Shown here: piece after piece, positions 27,619 to 35,927 of the stretch | How positions within the stretch are numbered: position 1 is the first letter of the stretch | How the letters are laid out: every line of letters starts with the position of its first letter | Assembly: GCF_014651035.1 (NCBI RefSeq) | Contig: NZ_BMWC01000004.1 | Coordinates: 1 to 64,000 of the forward strand | Source: Streptomyces lomondensis | GTDB taxonomy: Bacteria > Actinomycetota > Actinomycetes > Streptomycetales > Streptomycetaceae | Length of the DNA: 64,000 nucleotides | Reading direction: 5' to 3' | Notes under the pieces: model-generated | The model's input: the letters and a program-made list of their open reading frames with translations, nothing else | Told to the model about the DNA's origin: nothing | Databases searched by the model: none | Made by a program: the position numbers and the translations under genes

Positions 27619-28203
27619 TCAGGCGGGTGAACCGAGCAGGCGCGTGGGAGTCACCCGATGGGTCAGCACCGGGAGGAGTTCGGCGACGCGGTGCGGGCGG
27701 TGGGCCGCGATGCCGGGAGGCGCGGGAGCCAGCGGGACGAGCAGGTCGGTGGCGGCGGGGTGGCCGGCGGCGCCGTCCGCGGCGCAGTCCTCGTGCAGCC
27801 AGAGCGTCAGCATGTACAGGCTGGGCACCGACAGCAGGCGGGGCTGGTACGGCTGCTGCATCGTCTCGGCCTGGCGCAGGGCGCGCTCGGTGGAGGTGAT
27901 GTACGGGCCCTCGAAGAAGTGGGAGAAGGCCCAGCCGTCGGGAGTCAGCATGGTGTCCGCCGCGGCCACGGCACGGTCGCCGCAGCGGACCAGGAAGCGC
28001 CACCCGGCGAGCCTGGTGGCCGACAGGCCCTCGGGCGTGACCGCGTCGAGTACGTGCACGGGCAGGGGCAGCTCGGGCGTGGCGGGTCCCTGGGCGCCGA
28101 GCAGGGCGGGAGTTCGGGCTTCGCGTACCGCGGTGGGCGAGGAGAGCGCAGCCAGGACGGAACGGAGTGCGGGCGCGGGAGCCGGGGGGACATGCAGCGG
28201 CAT
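27619..28203 (-). CDS. Hypothetical protein, 194 aa
   Basis: I do not recognise a family. The protein has no signal peptide or membrane helix, a Pro/Ala-rich first 40 residues, then a region with HVLDAVTPEGLSATRLAGWRF-type spacing (residues about 48-68) and a conserved-looking FSHFFEGPYIT segment. ATG 28203 is chosen because GAGAGG lies about 10 nt upstream. Codon usage is typical of the genome, which supports a real gene. Confidence 0.6.
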   Translation of the reverse strand: MPLHVPPAPAPALRSVLAALSSPTAVREARTPALLGAQGPATPELPLPVHVLDAVTPEGLSATRLAGWRFLVRCGDRAVAAADTMLTPDGWAFSHFFEGPYITSTERALRQAETMQQPYQPRLLSVPSLYMLTLWLHEDCAADGAAGHPAATDLLVPLAPAPPGIAAHRPHRVAELLPVLTHRVTPTRLLGSPA

Positions 28204-28759
28204 GGTGGGTCGCCTCTCATTCAAAGGCACGGTGGCGCGAGGGCGGGGGCGGGGGCGGACGGCGCTGTCTGCTCACGGGGGTCAGAGAGGCAGGGGCCGG
28301 GGTCTTGTGAACGAGAGGGGGGTGGGGTCCGCCGTAGGTCGCCACGACGGCAGGACCCATCGACCGTGGGCGCCAACCTTCTGCCTTGTTCGCGGAGTTT
28401 ATACGACACGGGTTCAGACTGTGTTTCGTCTAGCCGTTTCCGGTGAGTAGAACAAGGGTACATTCGGTCGGCGATACGCGAGAATTATCCCGATTCCGGG
28501 CGGGGGTCCGCGGCGATGACCTCGGTTAATGCCCGCGACCCGGTCGGCCCATTCTCGTCGGCGTTTTTCACGAGTTCGCAGTACCCGGAACCGGCATGAG
28601 CGTCATGCCGAGTGAATGTGCCACCGGTCACACGTGACCAGCGTAGCGGCCGGCGGGCCCGCCCGGGACGTTATCGATCGCTTTCGCTGGGCATCCTCCA
28701 CCTGACCGGAACCCGGCGGCCGGATCTTCGGCCCGCATCATCCGAGGAGGGACGCTTCG
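28204..28759. other. Long divergent intergenic region with several palindromes
   Basis: No gene is supported in 556 bases. Visible signals: an 8-bp inverted repeat CCTTGTTC/GAACAAGG (28384-28391 and 28450-28457) bracketing an AT-richer patch; the palindrome CGGCATGA-gcg-TCATGCCG (28592-28610); and GGTCAC-ac-GTGACC (28626-28639). These probably include regulator sites for the GCS2-type gene. Confidence 0.55.
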
Positions 28760-30277
28760 ATGGGGGAGAAGGTCGTGGCAGGCCGGTTCGACCTGTCCGA
28801 TCGCCAGCGCTACCGTGACAAGCTCCGTCAGTGCCTGACGGGCTTGGAGCGACTCCTGGCGGAGAAGCGGTTCGATCGCCCGAAGAACCTCATGGGGCTG
28901 GAGATCGAATTGAATCTCGCGGGCACCGACGGCATGCCGAAAATGTTGAATGCGCAAGTCCTGGAACGCATCGCCAGTCGCGATTTCCAAACAGAACTCG
29001 CCATGTTCAATCTGGAAGTAAACATTCCTCCACACCGCCTGGGGGGCCGGGTATTCGACCGGCTCGCGGAGGAACTCCGCACGTCACTGGCATATGCCGA
29101 CCGGAAAGCCAGCGAGGTCGACGCGGGAATCGTGATGATCGGTATTCTGCCGACCCTCGACCGGGACGACCTGGTGTCGTCGAACCTCTCCGACGTCGAC
29201 CGCTACACCCTCCTCAACGACCAGATCGTGGCCGCCCGCGGCGAGGAGTTCACCCTCGACATCGCCGGTGTGGAGCACCTCAGCTGCACGTCCAAGTCCA
29301 TCGCGCCGGAGGCCGCCTGCACCTCCGTGCAGCTGCACCTCCAGGTCACCCCGGCCCGGTTCGCCGACGTGTGGAACGCGGCCCAGGCGGTCGCCGCCGC
29401 CCAGATCGCCGTCGGCGCCAACTCGCCCTTCCTGTTCGGCCGCGAGCTGTGGCGCGAGTCGCGGCCCCCGCTGTTCCAGCAGTCCACCGACACCCGCCCG
29501 CCCGAACTCCAGGCCCAGGGCGTCCGGCCGCGCACCTGGTTCGGGGAACGCTGGGTGACCTCGGCCTACGACCTCTTCGAGGAGAACCTGCGCTACTACC
29601 CGGCGCTGCTGCCCATCTGCGACGACGAGGACCCGCTCCAGGTGCTCGACCAGGGTGGCACCCCGAACCTCGCCGAGCTCGTCCTGCACAACGGCACGAT
29701 CTACCGCTGGAACCGCCCGGTCTACGGCGTCGCCGACGGCGTCCCCCACCTGCGCGTGGAGAACCGCGTGCTGCCCGCCGGGCCCACCGTCACCGACGTC
29801 ATCGCCAACGCGGCGTTCTACTACGGCGTCGTCCGCGCCCTCGCCGAGGAGGCCCGGCCGGTGTGGACCCGGCTGCCGTTCGAGGCGGCCGCCGCCAACT
29901 TCGACGCCGCGTGCAAGGACGGCATCGACGCCCGCTTCACCTGGCCCCGGCGCGGCCGCTACGGCGGCACCACCCAGGTCGACGCGGTGAGCCTGGTCCG
30001 CGACGAACTGCTGCCGCTCGCCGAGGCCGGGCTGGACGCTTGGAACGTCGAGCCGGCCGACCGCGACCTGTACCTGGGCGTGATCGAGGAACGCTGCCGG
30101 CGCCGGGTGAACGGGGCGAGCTGGCAGGCCGCGACCTTCCACCAGGCCCTGGACGCCGGCCTTACCCGGGAGGAGGCGCTGGCCGCCACGACCCGGCGCT
30201 ACCGCACGCTGATGCACCAGGGGGATCCGGTGCACAGCTGGCCGGTGGGACTGCCGGAGCCGGTGTCGCTGGGCTGA
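28760..30277 (+). CDS. Glutamate-cysteine ligase family 2 (GCS2)-like protein
   Basis: The 505-aa protein belongs to the glutamate-cysteine-ligase-like ATP-grasp-related family: GLEIELNL near residue 50 supplies acidic metal ligands, and RYYPALLPICDDEDP lies mid-protein. Streptomyces uses mycothiol, so the true substrate may not be glutamate plus cysteine. GAGGAGG precedes ATG 28760. The first quarter of the gene (about 28890-29110) has more A/T-ending codons than the rest, which is unusual here. Confidence 0.8.
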   Translation: MGEKVVAGRFDLSDRQRYRDKLRQCLTGLERLLAEKRFDRPKNLMGLEIELNLAGTDGMPKMLNAQVLERIASRDFQTELAMFNLEVNIPPHRLGGRVFDRLAEELRTSLAYADRKASEVDAGIVMIGILPTLDRDDLVSSNLSDVDRYTLLNDQIVAARGEEFTLDIAGVEHLSCTSKSIAPEAACTSVQLHLQVTPARFADVWNAAQAVAAAQIAVGANSPFLFGRELWRESRPPLFQQSTDTRPPELQAQGVRPRTWFGERWVTSAYDLFEENLRYYPALLPICDDEDPLQVLDQGGTPNLAELVLHNGTIYRWNRPVYGVADGVPHLRVENRVLPAGPTVTDVIANAAFYYGVVRALAEEARPVWTRLPFEAAAANFDAACKDGIDARFTWPRRGRYGGTTQVDAVSLVRDELLPLAEAGLDAWNVEPADRDLYLGVIEERCRRRVNGASWQAATFHQALDAGLTREEALAATTRRYRTLMHQGDPVHSWPVGLPEPVSLG

Positions 30278-30306
30278 GGCGCCTGCGAGGTGCCGGGCCG
30301 CTGCCG

Positions 30307-30326
30307 CCATACTGATCCGACGGATC
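30307..30326 (+). promoter_or_regulatory. Promoter/palindrome before CPBP gene
   Basis: A -10-like CATACT (30307-30312) is followed by the 13-bp palindrome GATCCG-a-CGGATC (30314-30326) near the expected transcript start. This is a candidate operator. Confidence 0.4.
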
Positions 30327-30344
30327 GGTGAAGTGGAGGCAGGT

Positions 30345-31145
30345 GTGCAGGCGGAGGCGAGCCCGGCGGGCGATTCCATTCCCCAGCAGGGGCTGTCACG
30401 GCGGATGCTCCGCAACGAGACGCTGCTCGTCCTCGCGCTGTCGCTGGGGGCCAGCGGGGTCTCCGCGCTGATCAGCTTCATCGGGTCGGTCACCAAGCCG
30501 GGCGGGCTCAAGGACCAGGCGGCCACGATGAACGCCTCGGCCGCGCCCGGCCGCCCCTGGCTCGACCTCGCCTGGCAGCTCTTCGGGATCACCACGGCGC
30601 TCGTGCCCGTCGTGCTCGTGGCCCACTTCCTGCTGCGCGAGGGCGCGAGCCTGCGCACCCTCGGCTTCGACCGCACCCGCCCCTGGCCCGACCTCGGCCG
30701 CGGGGCGGCGATCGCCGCGGTCATCGGCAGCACAGGCATCGCCTTCTACCTGGCGGCCCGCGGCCTCGGCTTCAACCTCACCGTGGTGCCCGAGGCGCTG
30801 CCCGAGGTGTGGTGGAAGTACCCGGTGCTGATCCTCTCGGCGATCCAGAACGCCGTACTGGAGGAAGTGATCGTCGTCGGCTACCTGCTGCGCCGGCTGG
30901 GCCGGCTGGGCTGGACTCCGACGGCCGCGCTGCTGGGCAGTTCCGTCCTGCGCGGGTCGTACCACCTCTACCAGGGCATCGGCGGCTTCATCGGCAACAT
31001 GGTCATGGGCGTCGTCTTCGTCTACCTCTACCGCCGCTGGGGCCGCGTCGGCCCCCTGGTGGTGGCCCACTCGCTGCTCGACATCGGGGCGTTCGTCGGG
31101 TACGCGCTGCTGGCGGGCAAGGTCGGGTGGCTGCCGACGGCGTGA
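30345..31145 (+). CDS. CPBP-family intramembrane metalloprotease (Abi type)
   Basis: A 266-aa membrane protein with about eight helices. The conserved glutamates lie in LEEVIVVGYLLRRL, followed by RGSYHLYQG and a later His in VVAHSLLD, as expected for CAAX-protease/bacteriocin-processing enzymes. Substrate unknown. GTG 30345 is favoured since GGAGG lies 5 nt upstream; GTG 30333 is the alternative. Confidence 0.85.
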   Translation: MQAEASPAGDSIPQQGLSRRMLRNETLLVLALSLGASGVSALISFIGSVTKPGGLKDQAATMNASAAPGRPWLDLAWQLFGITTALVPVVLVAHFLLREGASLRTLGFDRTRPWPDLGRGAAIAAVIGSTGIAFYLAARGLGFNLTVVPEALPEVWWKYPVLILSAIQNAVLEEVIVVGYLLRRLGRLGWTPTAALLGSSVLRGSYHLYQGIGGFIGNMVMGVVFVYLYRRWGRVGPLVVAHSLLDIGAFVGYALLAGKVGWLPTA

Positions 31146-31156
31146 CGAGAGGCGGG

Positions 31157-31185
31157 AGGGGCGTACGGCGGTGTCGTACGCCCCT
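31157..31185. terminator. Bidirectional terminator CPBP / PhzF
   Basis: An 11-bp perfect stem (31157-31167 with 31175-31185) has a 7-nt loop and lies between the convergent stops at 31145 and 31195. Confidence 0.75.
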
Positions 31186-31194
31186 TCGCCGGTC

Positions 31195-32013
31195 TCAGGC
31201 GAGCAGCTCGCCCTCGATGACGGTGACCGCCCTGCCGGTCAGCAGGGTGCGGTCGCCGCGCAGTTCGGTGCGGACGCGGCCGGAGCGGGGTGAGGCCTGG
31301 AGGCCGGTGAGGCGGGGCCGGCCCAGGCGCTCGGACCAGAACGGGGCGAGGGCGGTGTGGGCGCTGCCGGTCACCGGGTCCTCGTCGATGCCGACGTTCG
31401 GGAAGAAGCAGCGCGAGACGAAGTCGTAGCCCCGGGCCGGGTCTGCCGCGCGGGCGGTGGCGATGACGCCGCGCTCGGAGTGGGCGGCGAGGGCCCGGAC
31501 GTCGGGGCTGAGGGCGTGCACCGTCTTCTCGTCGGCGACCTCGACCAGCAGGTCGCCGACGTTCGGGCCGGTGTGGAGGACCGTGAGCGGCTCGGCGCCC
31601 AGGGCCTGGGCGAGGCCGACGGGCGGGTCGATCCGGGTGAGCGGGGCCGTCGGGAAGTCGAGCGTGAAGGAGCCGTCGGCGGCGGGCGTGGCGACGAGGA
31701 CGCCGCTGCGGGTGGCGAACCGCACGGGGCCCTCGTGGACGCCACTGCCGTGCAGGACATGGGCGGTGGCCAGGGTCGCGTGGCCGCACAACGCGACCTC
31801 GGCGGCCGGGGTGAACCAGCGCAGCGCCCAGTCGGCCTCACCGCCCTCGGGGAGGGGGTGGGCGAAGGCCGTCTCGGAGTGGTTGACCTCCAGGGCGACG
31901 TTCCGCAGCCAGGTGTCGTCCGGGAAGGCGTCCGCGTCGTTCAGGAGCAGGACGCCGGCCGGGTTGCCGGAGAAGGGGCGATCGGTGAAGGCGTCGACGA
32001 TTCGAATCCGCAT
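31195..32013 (-). CDS. PhzF-family isomerase
   Basis: A 272-aa protein of the PhzF/diaminopimelate-epimerase fold. The catalytic glutamate is E47 in NHSETAF; family landmarks CGHATLATA and DEDPVTGSAH are present. PhzF enzymes isomerise diverse small acids, so the substrate cannot be told; no phenazine genes are nearby. ATG 32013 begins directly with the family motif FTDRPFSGNPAGV. Confidence 0.9.
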   Translation of the reverse strand: MRIRIVDAFTDRPFSGNPAGVLLLNDADAFPDDTWLRNVALEVNHSETAFAHPLPEGGEADWALRWFTPAAEVALCGHATLATAHVLHGSGVHEGPVRFATRSGVLVATPAADGSFTLDFPTAPLTRIDPPVGLAQALGAEPLTVLHTGPNVGDLLVEVADEKTVHALSPDVRALAAHSERGVIATARAADPARGYDFVSRCFFPNVGIDEDPVTGSAHTALAPFWSERLGRPRLTGLQASPRSGRVRTELRGDRTLLTGRAVTVIEGELLA

Positions 32014-32095
32014 GGCCTGACGCTAGGGGCTCCGCGAAGCCCCGGACCAAGGCCAATTCACCAGTGCTGGCCCGGTTCCGCCGGCAGAGTCGCCC

Positions 32096-32746
32096 TTATC
32101 CCGGTGTCCCGATGGCGAGGCTGATCGCGGAGGCGGCGTCGGCGGCGACATGGGTGGGGCGGTAGGAGTCCTGGGTCCAGGCACGTCCGTCCGCCACCCA
32201 CACGCTCCGGAGTCCGAGCGCGTCGGCGCCCGCGATGTCGGCGTGGGGGGAATCGCCGATGACCCACGCGCCCGGGAGGGAGACGCCGACGGCATCGGCT
32301 GCCGCTCGGAAGATCTCCGGGGCCGGCTTCTTGTGACCGACTGCTTCGGAGACGACCCAGCCCTGGACGAGCCGGTCGAGTCCGGTTTTGCGGATCTTCG
32401 TTTCCTGCTTGAGGACGCGCCCGTTGGTGACGATGACGCATGTCCAGCCGTCGGCCTGCGCCGCGCCCAGCGCCTCGCGGGTGGCGGGCGCCAGGACGAC
32501 GTGGTCGGCGGCGCCCCGGTCGAGAAGGGCGTGGACGGCTGTGCCGGGCACCAGGTCGCCGTATCGCTCGGTCAGGGCCGCGGCGACCTCGGGGCGCGGG
32601 GTGTAGCCGCTCGCGTCGGCGGCCATCACCCAGGTGAGGTCGGCGGCGGGCAGACCGTGCTCGGCGAGAAAGCCGGCGACGGCGGTGCGGAAGGCCGCGT
32701 CGCGGTCGACGAGGGTGTTGTCGAGGTCCAGTAGCAGCAGCGGCAT
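32096..32746 (-). CDS. HAD-family hydrolase
   Basis: The 216-aa protein has all four HAD motifs: the nucleophile in LLDLDNTLVD (D7), motif II VTNG, the lysine in GHKKPAP and the acidic GDSPHAD. This fits a small-molecule phosphatase of the HAD-IA group. ATG 32746 places motif I at the N terminus; the longer frame to 33097 reads antisense to the padR gene and is rejected. Confidence 0.88.
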   Translation of the reverse strand: MPLLLLDLDNTLVDRDAAFRTAVAGFLAEHGLPAADLTWVMAADASGYTPRPEVAAALTERYGDLVPGTAVHALLDRGAADHVVLAPATREALGAAQADGWTCVIVTNGRVLKQETKIRKTGLDRLVQGWVVSEAVGHKKPAPEIFRAAADAVGVSLPGAWVIGDSPHADIAGADALGLRSVWVADGRAWTQDSYRPTHVAADAASAISLAIGTPG

Positions 32747-32777
32747 GACCGGCAGTAGACCACAGCCGAGCCGAACC

Positions 32778-32831
32778 TTGTCATCCGAACTGTTCCGATA
32801 TATCGTTGAAGCATCGCGACAGATCAACGAT
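32778..32831 (+). promoter_or_regulatory. padR promoter with autoregulatory palindromes
   Basis: TTGTCA (32778-32783) and TATCGT (32801-32806) are 17 bp apart. The palindrome CGATATATCG (32796-32805) overlaps the -10, and ATCGTTGA (32802-32809) repeats inverted as TCAACGAT (32824-32831). PadR proteins commonly repress themselves through such sites. Confidence 0.6.
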
Positions 32832-32848
32832 GGAATGGAGTGGTTGCG

Positions 32849-33475
32849 ATGCGTACCCATGGATTCGAGCACGGACATGGCCACGGCGGACCGCGCGGCC
32901 GAGGCGGCTTCGAGGGACTGCGGGCGGCCTTCGGCCCCTTCGGGCCGGGCGGCGGCTCCGGCTGGGGCGGGCCCGGTGGTCCCGGCTTCGGCCCTGGCCC
33001 CTGGGGCGGTCGAGGGCGCGGCGGGCCGAGGGGAAGGGCGCGGCGCGGTGACGTACGGGCCTCGATCCTGGCCCTGCTCAAGGACCGGCCGATGCACGGC
33101 TACGAGATGATCCAGGAGATCGCCGAGCGCAGCGGCGGGGCGTGGAAGCCCAGCCCCGGCTCGGTGTACCCCACCCTCCAGCTGCTGGAGGACGAGGGCC
33201 TGATCACGAGTGAGTCCGAGGGCGGTAAGAAGCTGTTCTCGCTCACCGAGGCGGGCCGGACCGCGGCCGACGAGGGGCCCGAGGCGCCCTGGGAGGAGGC
33301 CTCCCGCGGTGTCGACTGGGAAGCCCTCGGCGAGATCCGCCAGGCCGGCTTCGGCCTGATGGAGGCCTTCGGCCAGGTCTGGAAGACCGGCAGCAAGGAG
33401 CAGCGGGAGAAGGCGCTCGGCGTCATCAACGACGCGCGCAAGAAGCTGTATCTGATCCTCGCCGACGAGGACTGA
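32849..33475 (+). CDS. PadR-family transcriptional regulator with Gly/His-rich N terminus
   Basis: This 208-aa regulator has a PadR winged helix at about residues 66-140 (SILALLKDRPMHGYEM, SPGSVYPTLQLLEDEGL) and a C-terminal helical dimer region. The first 60 residues are Gly/Pro/Arg-rich and begin with several His, which may bind metal or be disordered. ATG 32849 has GGAG 9 nt upstream. It probably controls itself and perhaps the divergent HAD gene. Confidence 0.88.
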   Translation: MRTHGFEHGHGHGGPRGRGGFEGLRAAFGPFGPGGGSGWGGPGGPGFGPGPWGGRGRGGPRGRARRGDVRASILALLKDRPMHGYEMIQEIAERSGGAWKPSPGSVYPTLQLLEDEGLITSESEGGKKLFSLTEAGRTAADEGPEAPWEEASRGVDWEALGEIRQAGFGLMEAFGQVWKTGSKEQREKALGVINDARKKLYLILADED

Positions 33476-33480
33476 GGATC

Positions 33481-33543
33481 CGGCTGCTCGTGGAGAGGGT
33501 CCGACTGCTCGTGGAGAGGGCCCGGCTGCTCTTGGAAACAGGC
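33481..33543. repeat. Three tandem 21-bp repeats
   Basis: Units starting at 33481, 33502 and 33523 share CGGCTGCTCGTGGAGAGGG with a few changes, the third being more divergent. They lie just after the padR stop. Confidence 0.6.
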
Positions 33544-33567
33544 GCCCCCCGGAGATCCGGGGGGCGC
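33542..33567. terminator. Bidirectional terminator padR / SRPBCC
   Basis: A perfect 11-bp stem (33542-33552 with 33557-33567) has a 4-nt loop between the convergent stops at 33475 and 33585. Confidence 0.8.
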
Positions 33568-33584
33568 TTCTGCGTCCCGGGGCG

Positions 33585-34013
33585 TCAGGCCACCAGCGCG
33601 TCCAGCCTGCGCAGCGACTCGTTGAGGGCCGCCGTGGCCGAGTCCTTGAGCTTGGCCGCCATCAGGGACACCGTCGCGCCCGTGAACGCGCCGTCGATGC
33701 GGACGGTCGTCGCGTCGCCGTCGGGCGTGAGGGTGTAGCGCGTCGCGACGGTCACGGCCATCGGGCCCTTGCCGCGGATGGCGAGCACCCGGGCCGGTTC
33801 GACTTCCTCGACGGTCCAGGCCACCTCTGCGGGGAAGTTCATGAGCCGCATGTTCTCCTGGAAGGCCGCGCCCACTTCGAGGGGCTCGGGGCCGCCCGCC
33901 GGGAAGCTCGTGTGGGTCGCGTTCCACTCGCCGTAGGCGGACCAGTCCGTGAGCCTGGCCCACACCTTCTCGGCCGGCGCCCCGATGCGTGCCTCCGCGC
34001 TGACTTCGGCCAT
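33585..34013 (-). CDS. SRPBCC (START/polyketide-cyclase fold) protein
   Basis: A 142-aa protein with the family pattern: APAEKVWARLTDWSAYGEWN near the N terminus and a long C-terminal helix ending SLRRLDALVA. Such proteins bind lipids or polyketides in a deep pocket; the ligand is unknown. GAGGTGG precedes ATG 34013. The palindrome CTGAC-gaact-GTCAG at 34080-34094 lies in its promoter region. Confidence 0.82.
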   Translation of the reverse strand: MAEVSAEARIGAPAEKVWARLTDWSAYGEWNATHTSFPAGGPEPLEVGAAFQENMRLMNFPAEVAWTVEEVEPARVLAIRGKGPMAVTVATRYTLTPDGDATTVRIDGAFTGATVSLMAAKLKDSATAALNESLRRLDALVA

Positions 34014-34079
34014 GCGACCACCTCTTCGTCTCGGGCTGGGTGTCGCGGAACGTAGCCGTGACGGCCGCAATGTTCAATA

Positions 34080-34094
34080 CTGACGAACTGTCAG
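34080..34094. promoter_or_regulatory. Palindrome upstream of SRPBCC gene
   Basis: CTGAC-gaact-GTCAG, a 5-bp inverted repeat with a 5-bp spacer, 67 bp before the SRPBCC start. It looks like a regulator half-site pair. Confidence 0.35.
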
Positions 34095-34125
34095 CCGTGG
34101 TGGGGCCTACGGACGAATCAGCCTG

Positions 34126-34147
34126 ATCTCCTCCGTAAGGAGGAGAT
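34126..34147 (+). promoter_or_regulatory. Hairpin with GTAA tetraloop masking an SD-like sequence
   Basis: ATCTCCTCC (34126-34134) pairs perfectly with GGAGGAGAT (34139-34147) around GTAA. The right arm is a strong Shine-Dalgarno sequence with no start codon in range, 54 nt before the Clp-N gene. Confidence 0.45.
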
Positions 34148-34200
34148 TCCGGCCGGGGGAGTCCACTTCCCGTGGGACGCGAAAATGCTTCCTGCCGAGG

Positions 34201-34794
34201 ATGACCCGGGCGCCCGGGACTGATGGGGTGGAGGATGTGCAACCCCGCATCCCCCGGCAGTCGGCCCATGAGCACGGCATCCACCGCGCAGAGCACGATG
34301 CCAGGCTCAGTGACGAGCTGGCATCGGTGGTCGGCGGTGCCCGCCGCAGGGCGGTCCGGGACGGGGACCGCCAGATCGACACCGCCCACCTGCTCCACTC
34401 GCTGCTGGAGTCCGACGCGGAGGCACGCGCCGTCTTCGGCGAGGGACCGCGGATCGCGCGACTGCTCGGCTATCTCGTCCAGCGCAGCATCGGCTACGGC
34501 CTGCGCTGGCAGAGCGGTGTCGAAGACTCCGGTGCCGTCCCCGTGGTGACGGAGAGCGCGGGCTTCTCGCCGCTGGCCGCGGCGTCCATGGAGTACGCCT
34601 GCGAACGCGCCGTACGGCACGGCGGACCGGCCCGCGGCACCGACCTCCTCGCGGCGATCCTCGTCGACCCGCAGGCGCGCGCGGTCGAGGTGCTCCAACG
34701 CGCCGGGATCGACGCGCACGAGGTGCTCGCCCGGCTCCAGGACCTGTCCGACCGGCCCCAGGAGTACGCCGGCGGCGGCGAAGCCGCTCACTGA
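34201..34794 (+). CDS. Clp N-terminal (R) domain protein
   Basis: A protein of up to 197 aa with a double Clp N domain: TAHLLHSLLESDAEARAVF in the first repeat and GTDLLAAILVDPQARAVEVL in the second. No AAA ATPase region follows, so it is a stand-alone substrate- or peptide-binding module, as often found in Streptomyces. Start choice is uncertain: ATG 34201, GTG 34228 and GTG 34237 are in frame, none with ideal spacing. Confidence 0.78.
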   Translation: MTRAPGTDGVEDVQPRIPRQSAHEHGIHRAEHDARLSDELASVVGGARRRAVRDGDRQIDTAHLLHSLLESDAEARAVFGEGPRIARLLGYLVQRSIGYGLRWQSGVEDSGAVPVVTESAGFSPLAAASMEYACERAVRHGGPARGTDLLAAILVDPQARAVEVLQRAGIDAHEVLARLQDLSDRPQEYAGGGEAAH

Positions 34795-34876
34795 CCCGGC
34801 CCGCACGTCCCGTCCGGACAGTGAGACAGGTGTCATAGGGGGTGACGCTCCTGTCGGGGCCTGCCATCATGTGCCG

Positions 34877-35875
34877 GTGCGTACGTCTGACAGCAGTGTG
34901 AGCAGGCGCGGCAAGGGCGTGGGGCTCGGCCTCGCGATCCTGTCCGCGGTCGCCTTCGGCGGATCCGGTGTCGCGGCCAAACCGCTGATCGAGGCGGGCC
35001 TGGACCCGCTGCACGTGGTGTGGCTACGGGTGGCCGGGGCGGCCTTGGTGATGCTGCCGCTCGCCGTCCGCCACCGCGCGCTGCTGCGCCGCCGCCCCGG
35101 ACTGCTCGCCGGGTTCGGGCTGCTGGCCGTCGCCGGTGTCCAGGCCTGCTACTTCGCCGCGCTCTCCCGGATCCCCGTCGGGGTGGCGCTGCTCATCGAG
35201 TACCTGGCACCCGCCCTCGTGCTGGGCTGGGTGCGGTTCGTGCAGCGGCGGCCCGTGACCCGGGCCGCCGCCCTCGGTGTCGTTCTGGCCGTCGGCGGAC
35301 TCGCGTGTGTCGTCGAGGTGTGGTCGGGCCTCGGCTTCGACGTCCTGGGGCTGCTGCTCGCGCTCGGCGCGGCCTGCTGCCAGGTCGGCTACTTCGTCCT
35401 GTCCGACCAGGGCAGCGACGCCGGCGACGAGGCGCCCGATCCGCTCGGGGTCATCGCCTACGGCCTGCTGATCGGCGCGGCCGTCCTGACCGTCGTCGCC
35501 CGGCCCTGGTCCATGGACTGGTCCGTGCTCACGGGCACCGCCCGCATGGACGGCACGCCCGTCGCCGCCGTCGTCCTGCTGGCCTGGATCGTGCTCGTCG
35601 CCACCGTCGTCGCCTACGTCACCGGCGTGCTCGCCGTGCGCCGGCTCTCCCCGCAGGTCGCCGGAGTCGTGGCCTGCCTCGAAGCGGTGATCGCCACCGT
35701 CCTGGCCTGGGTCCTGCTCGGCGAGCACCTGTCGGCGCCGCAGATCGCCGGTGGCGTGATCGTGCTGCTCGGCGCGTTCATCGCGCAGTCCTCGACGCCC
35801 GCGAAGGGATCGGAGCGGCCGGTGGCGGGCGGCGGCCCGGAAAGGGAGTGGTCCACCCCCGGGACCACCGCATAA
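34877..35875 (+). CDS. EamA-family transporter (first of three)
   Basis: About 332 aa with ten membrane helices in two EamA repeats (residues about 14-145 and 160-305). RhaT/EamA proteins export metabolites or drugs; the substrate is unknown. GTG 34877 is preferred since CATCAT (34865-34870) ends 6 nt upstream, suggesting a leaderless message; GTG 34871 is also in frame. Confidence 0.87.
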   Translation: MRTSDSSVSRRGKGVGLGLAILSAVAFGGSGVAAKPLIEAGLDPLHVVWLRVAGAALVMLPLAVRHRALLRRRPGLLAGFGLLAVAGVQACYFAALSRIPVGVALLIEYLAPALVLGWVRFVQRRPVTRAAALGVVLAVGGLACVVEVWSGLGFDVLGLLLALGAACCQVGYFVLSDQGSDAGDEAPDPLGVIAYGLLIGAAVLTVVARPWSMDWSVLTGTARMDGTPVAAVVLLAWIVLVATVVAYVTGVLAVRRLSPQVAGVVACLEAVIATVLAWVLLGEHLSAPQIAGGVIVLLGAFIAQSSTPAKGSERPVAGGGPEREWSTPGTTA

Positions 35876-35885
35876 GGTGTCGATC

Positions 35886-35927
35886 ATGCCTTCCGACGCG
35901 CTCGTTCTTCCGCCTCCGGCCGCCTGA
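35886..35927 (+). CDS. Possible 13-residue leader peptide
   Basis: A small frame MPSDALVLPPPAA lies 10 nt after the preceding stop, with AAGGTG 6 nt upstream. Its stop codon is in the loop of a CCGCC-tga-GGCGG hairpin, and a second 8-bp hairpin follows (35949-35956 with 35964-35971). A leader peptide acting on the next EamA gene is possible but unproven. Confidence 0.3.
   Translation: MPSDALVLPPPAA

Noticed and set aside
33481..33543. Tandem 21-bp repeats considered as a CRISPR array.
   Set aside because: Three adjoining imperfect copies with no spacers and no cas genes.
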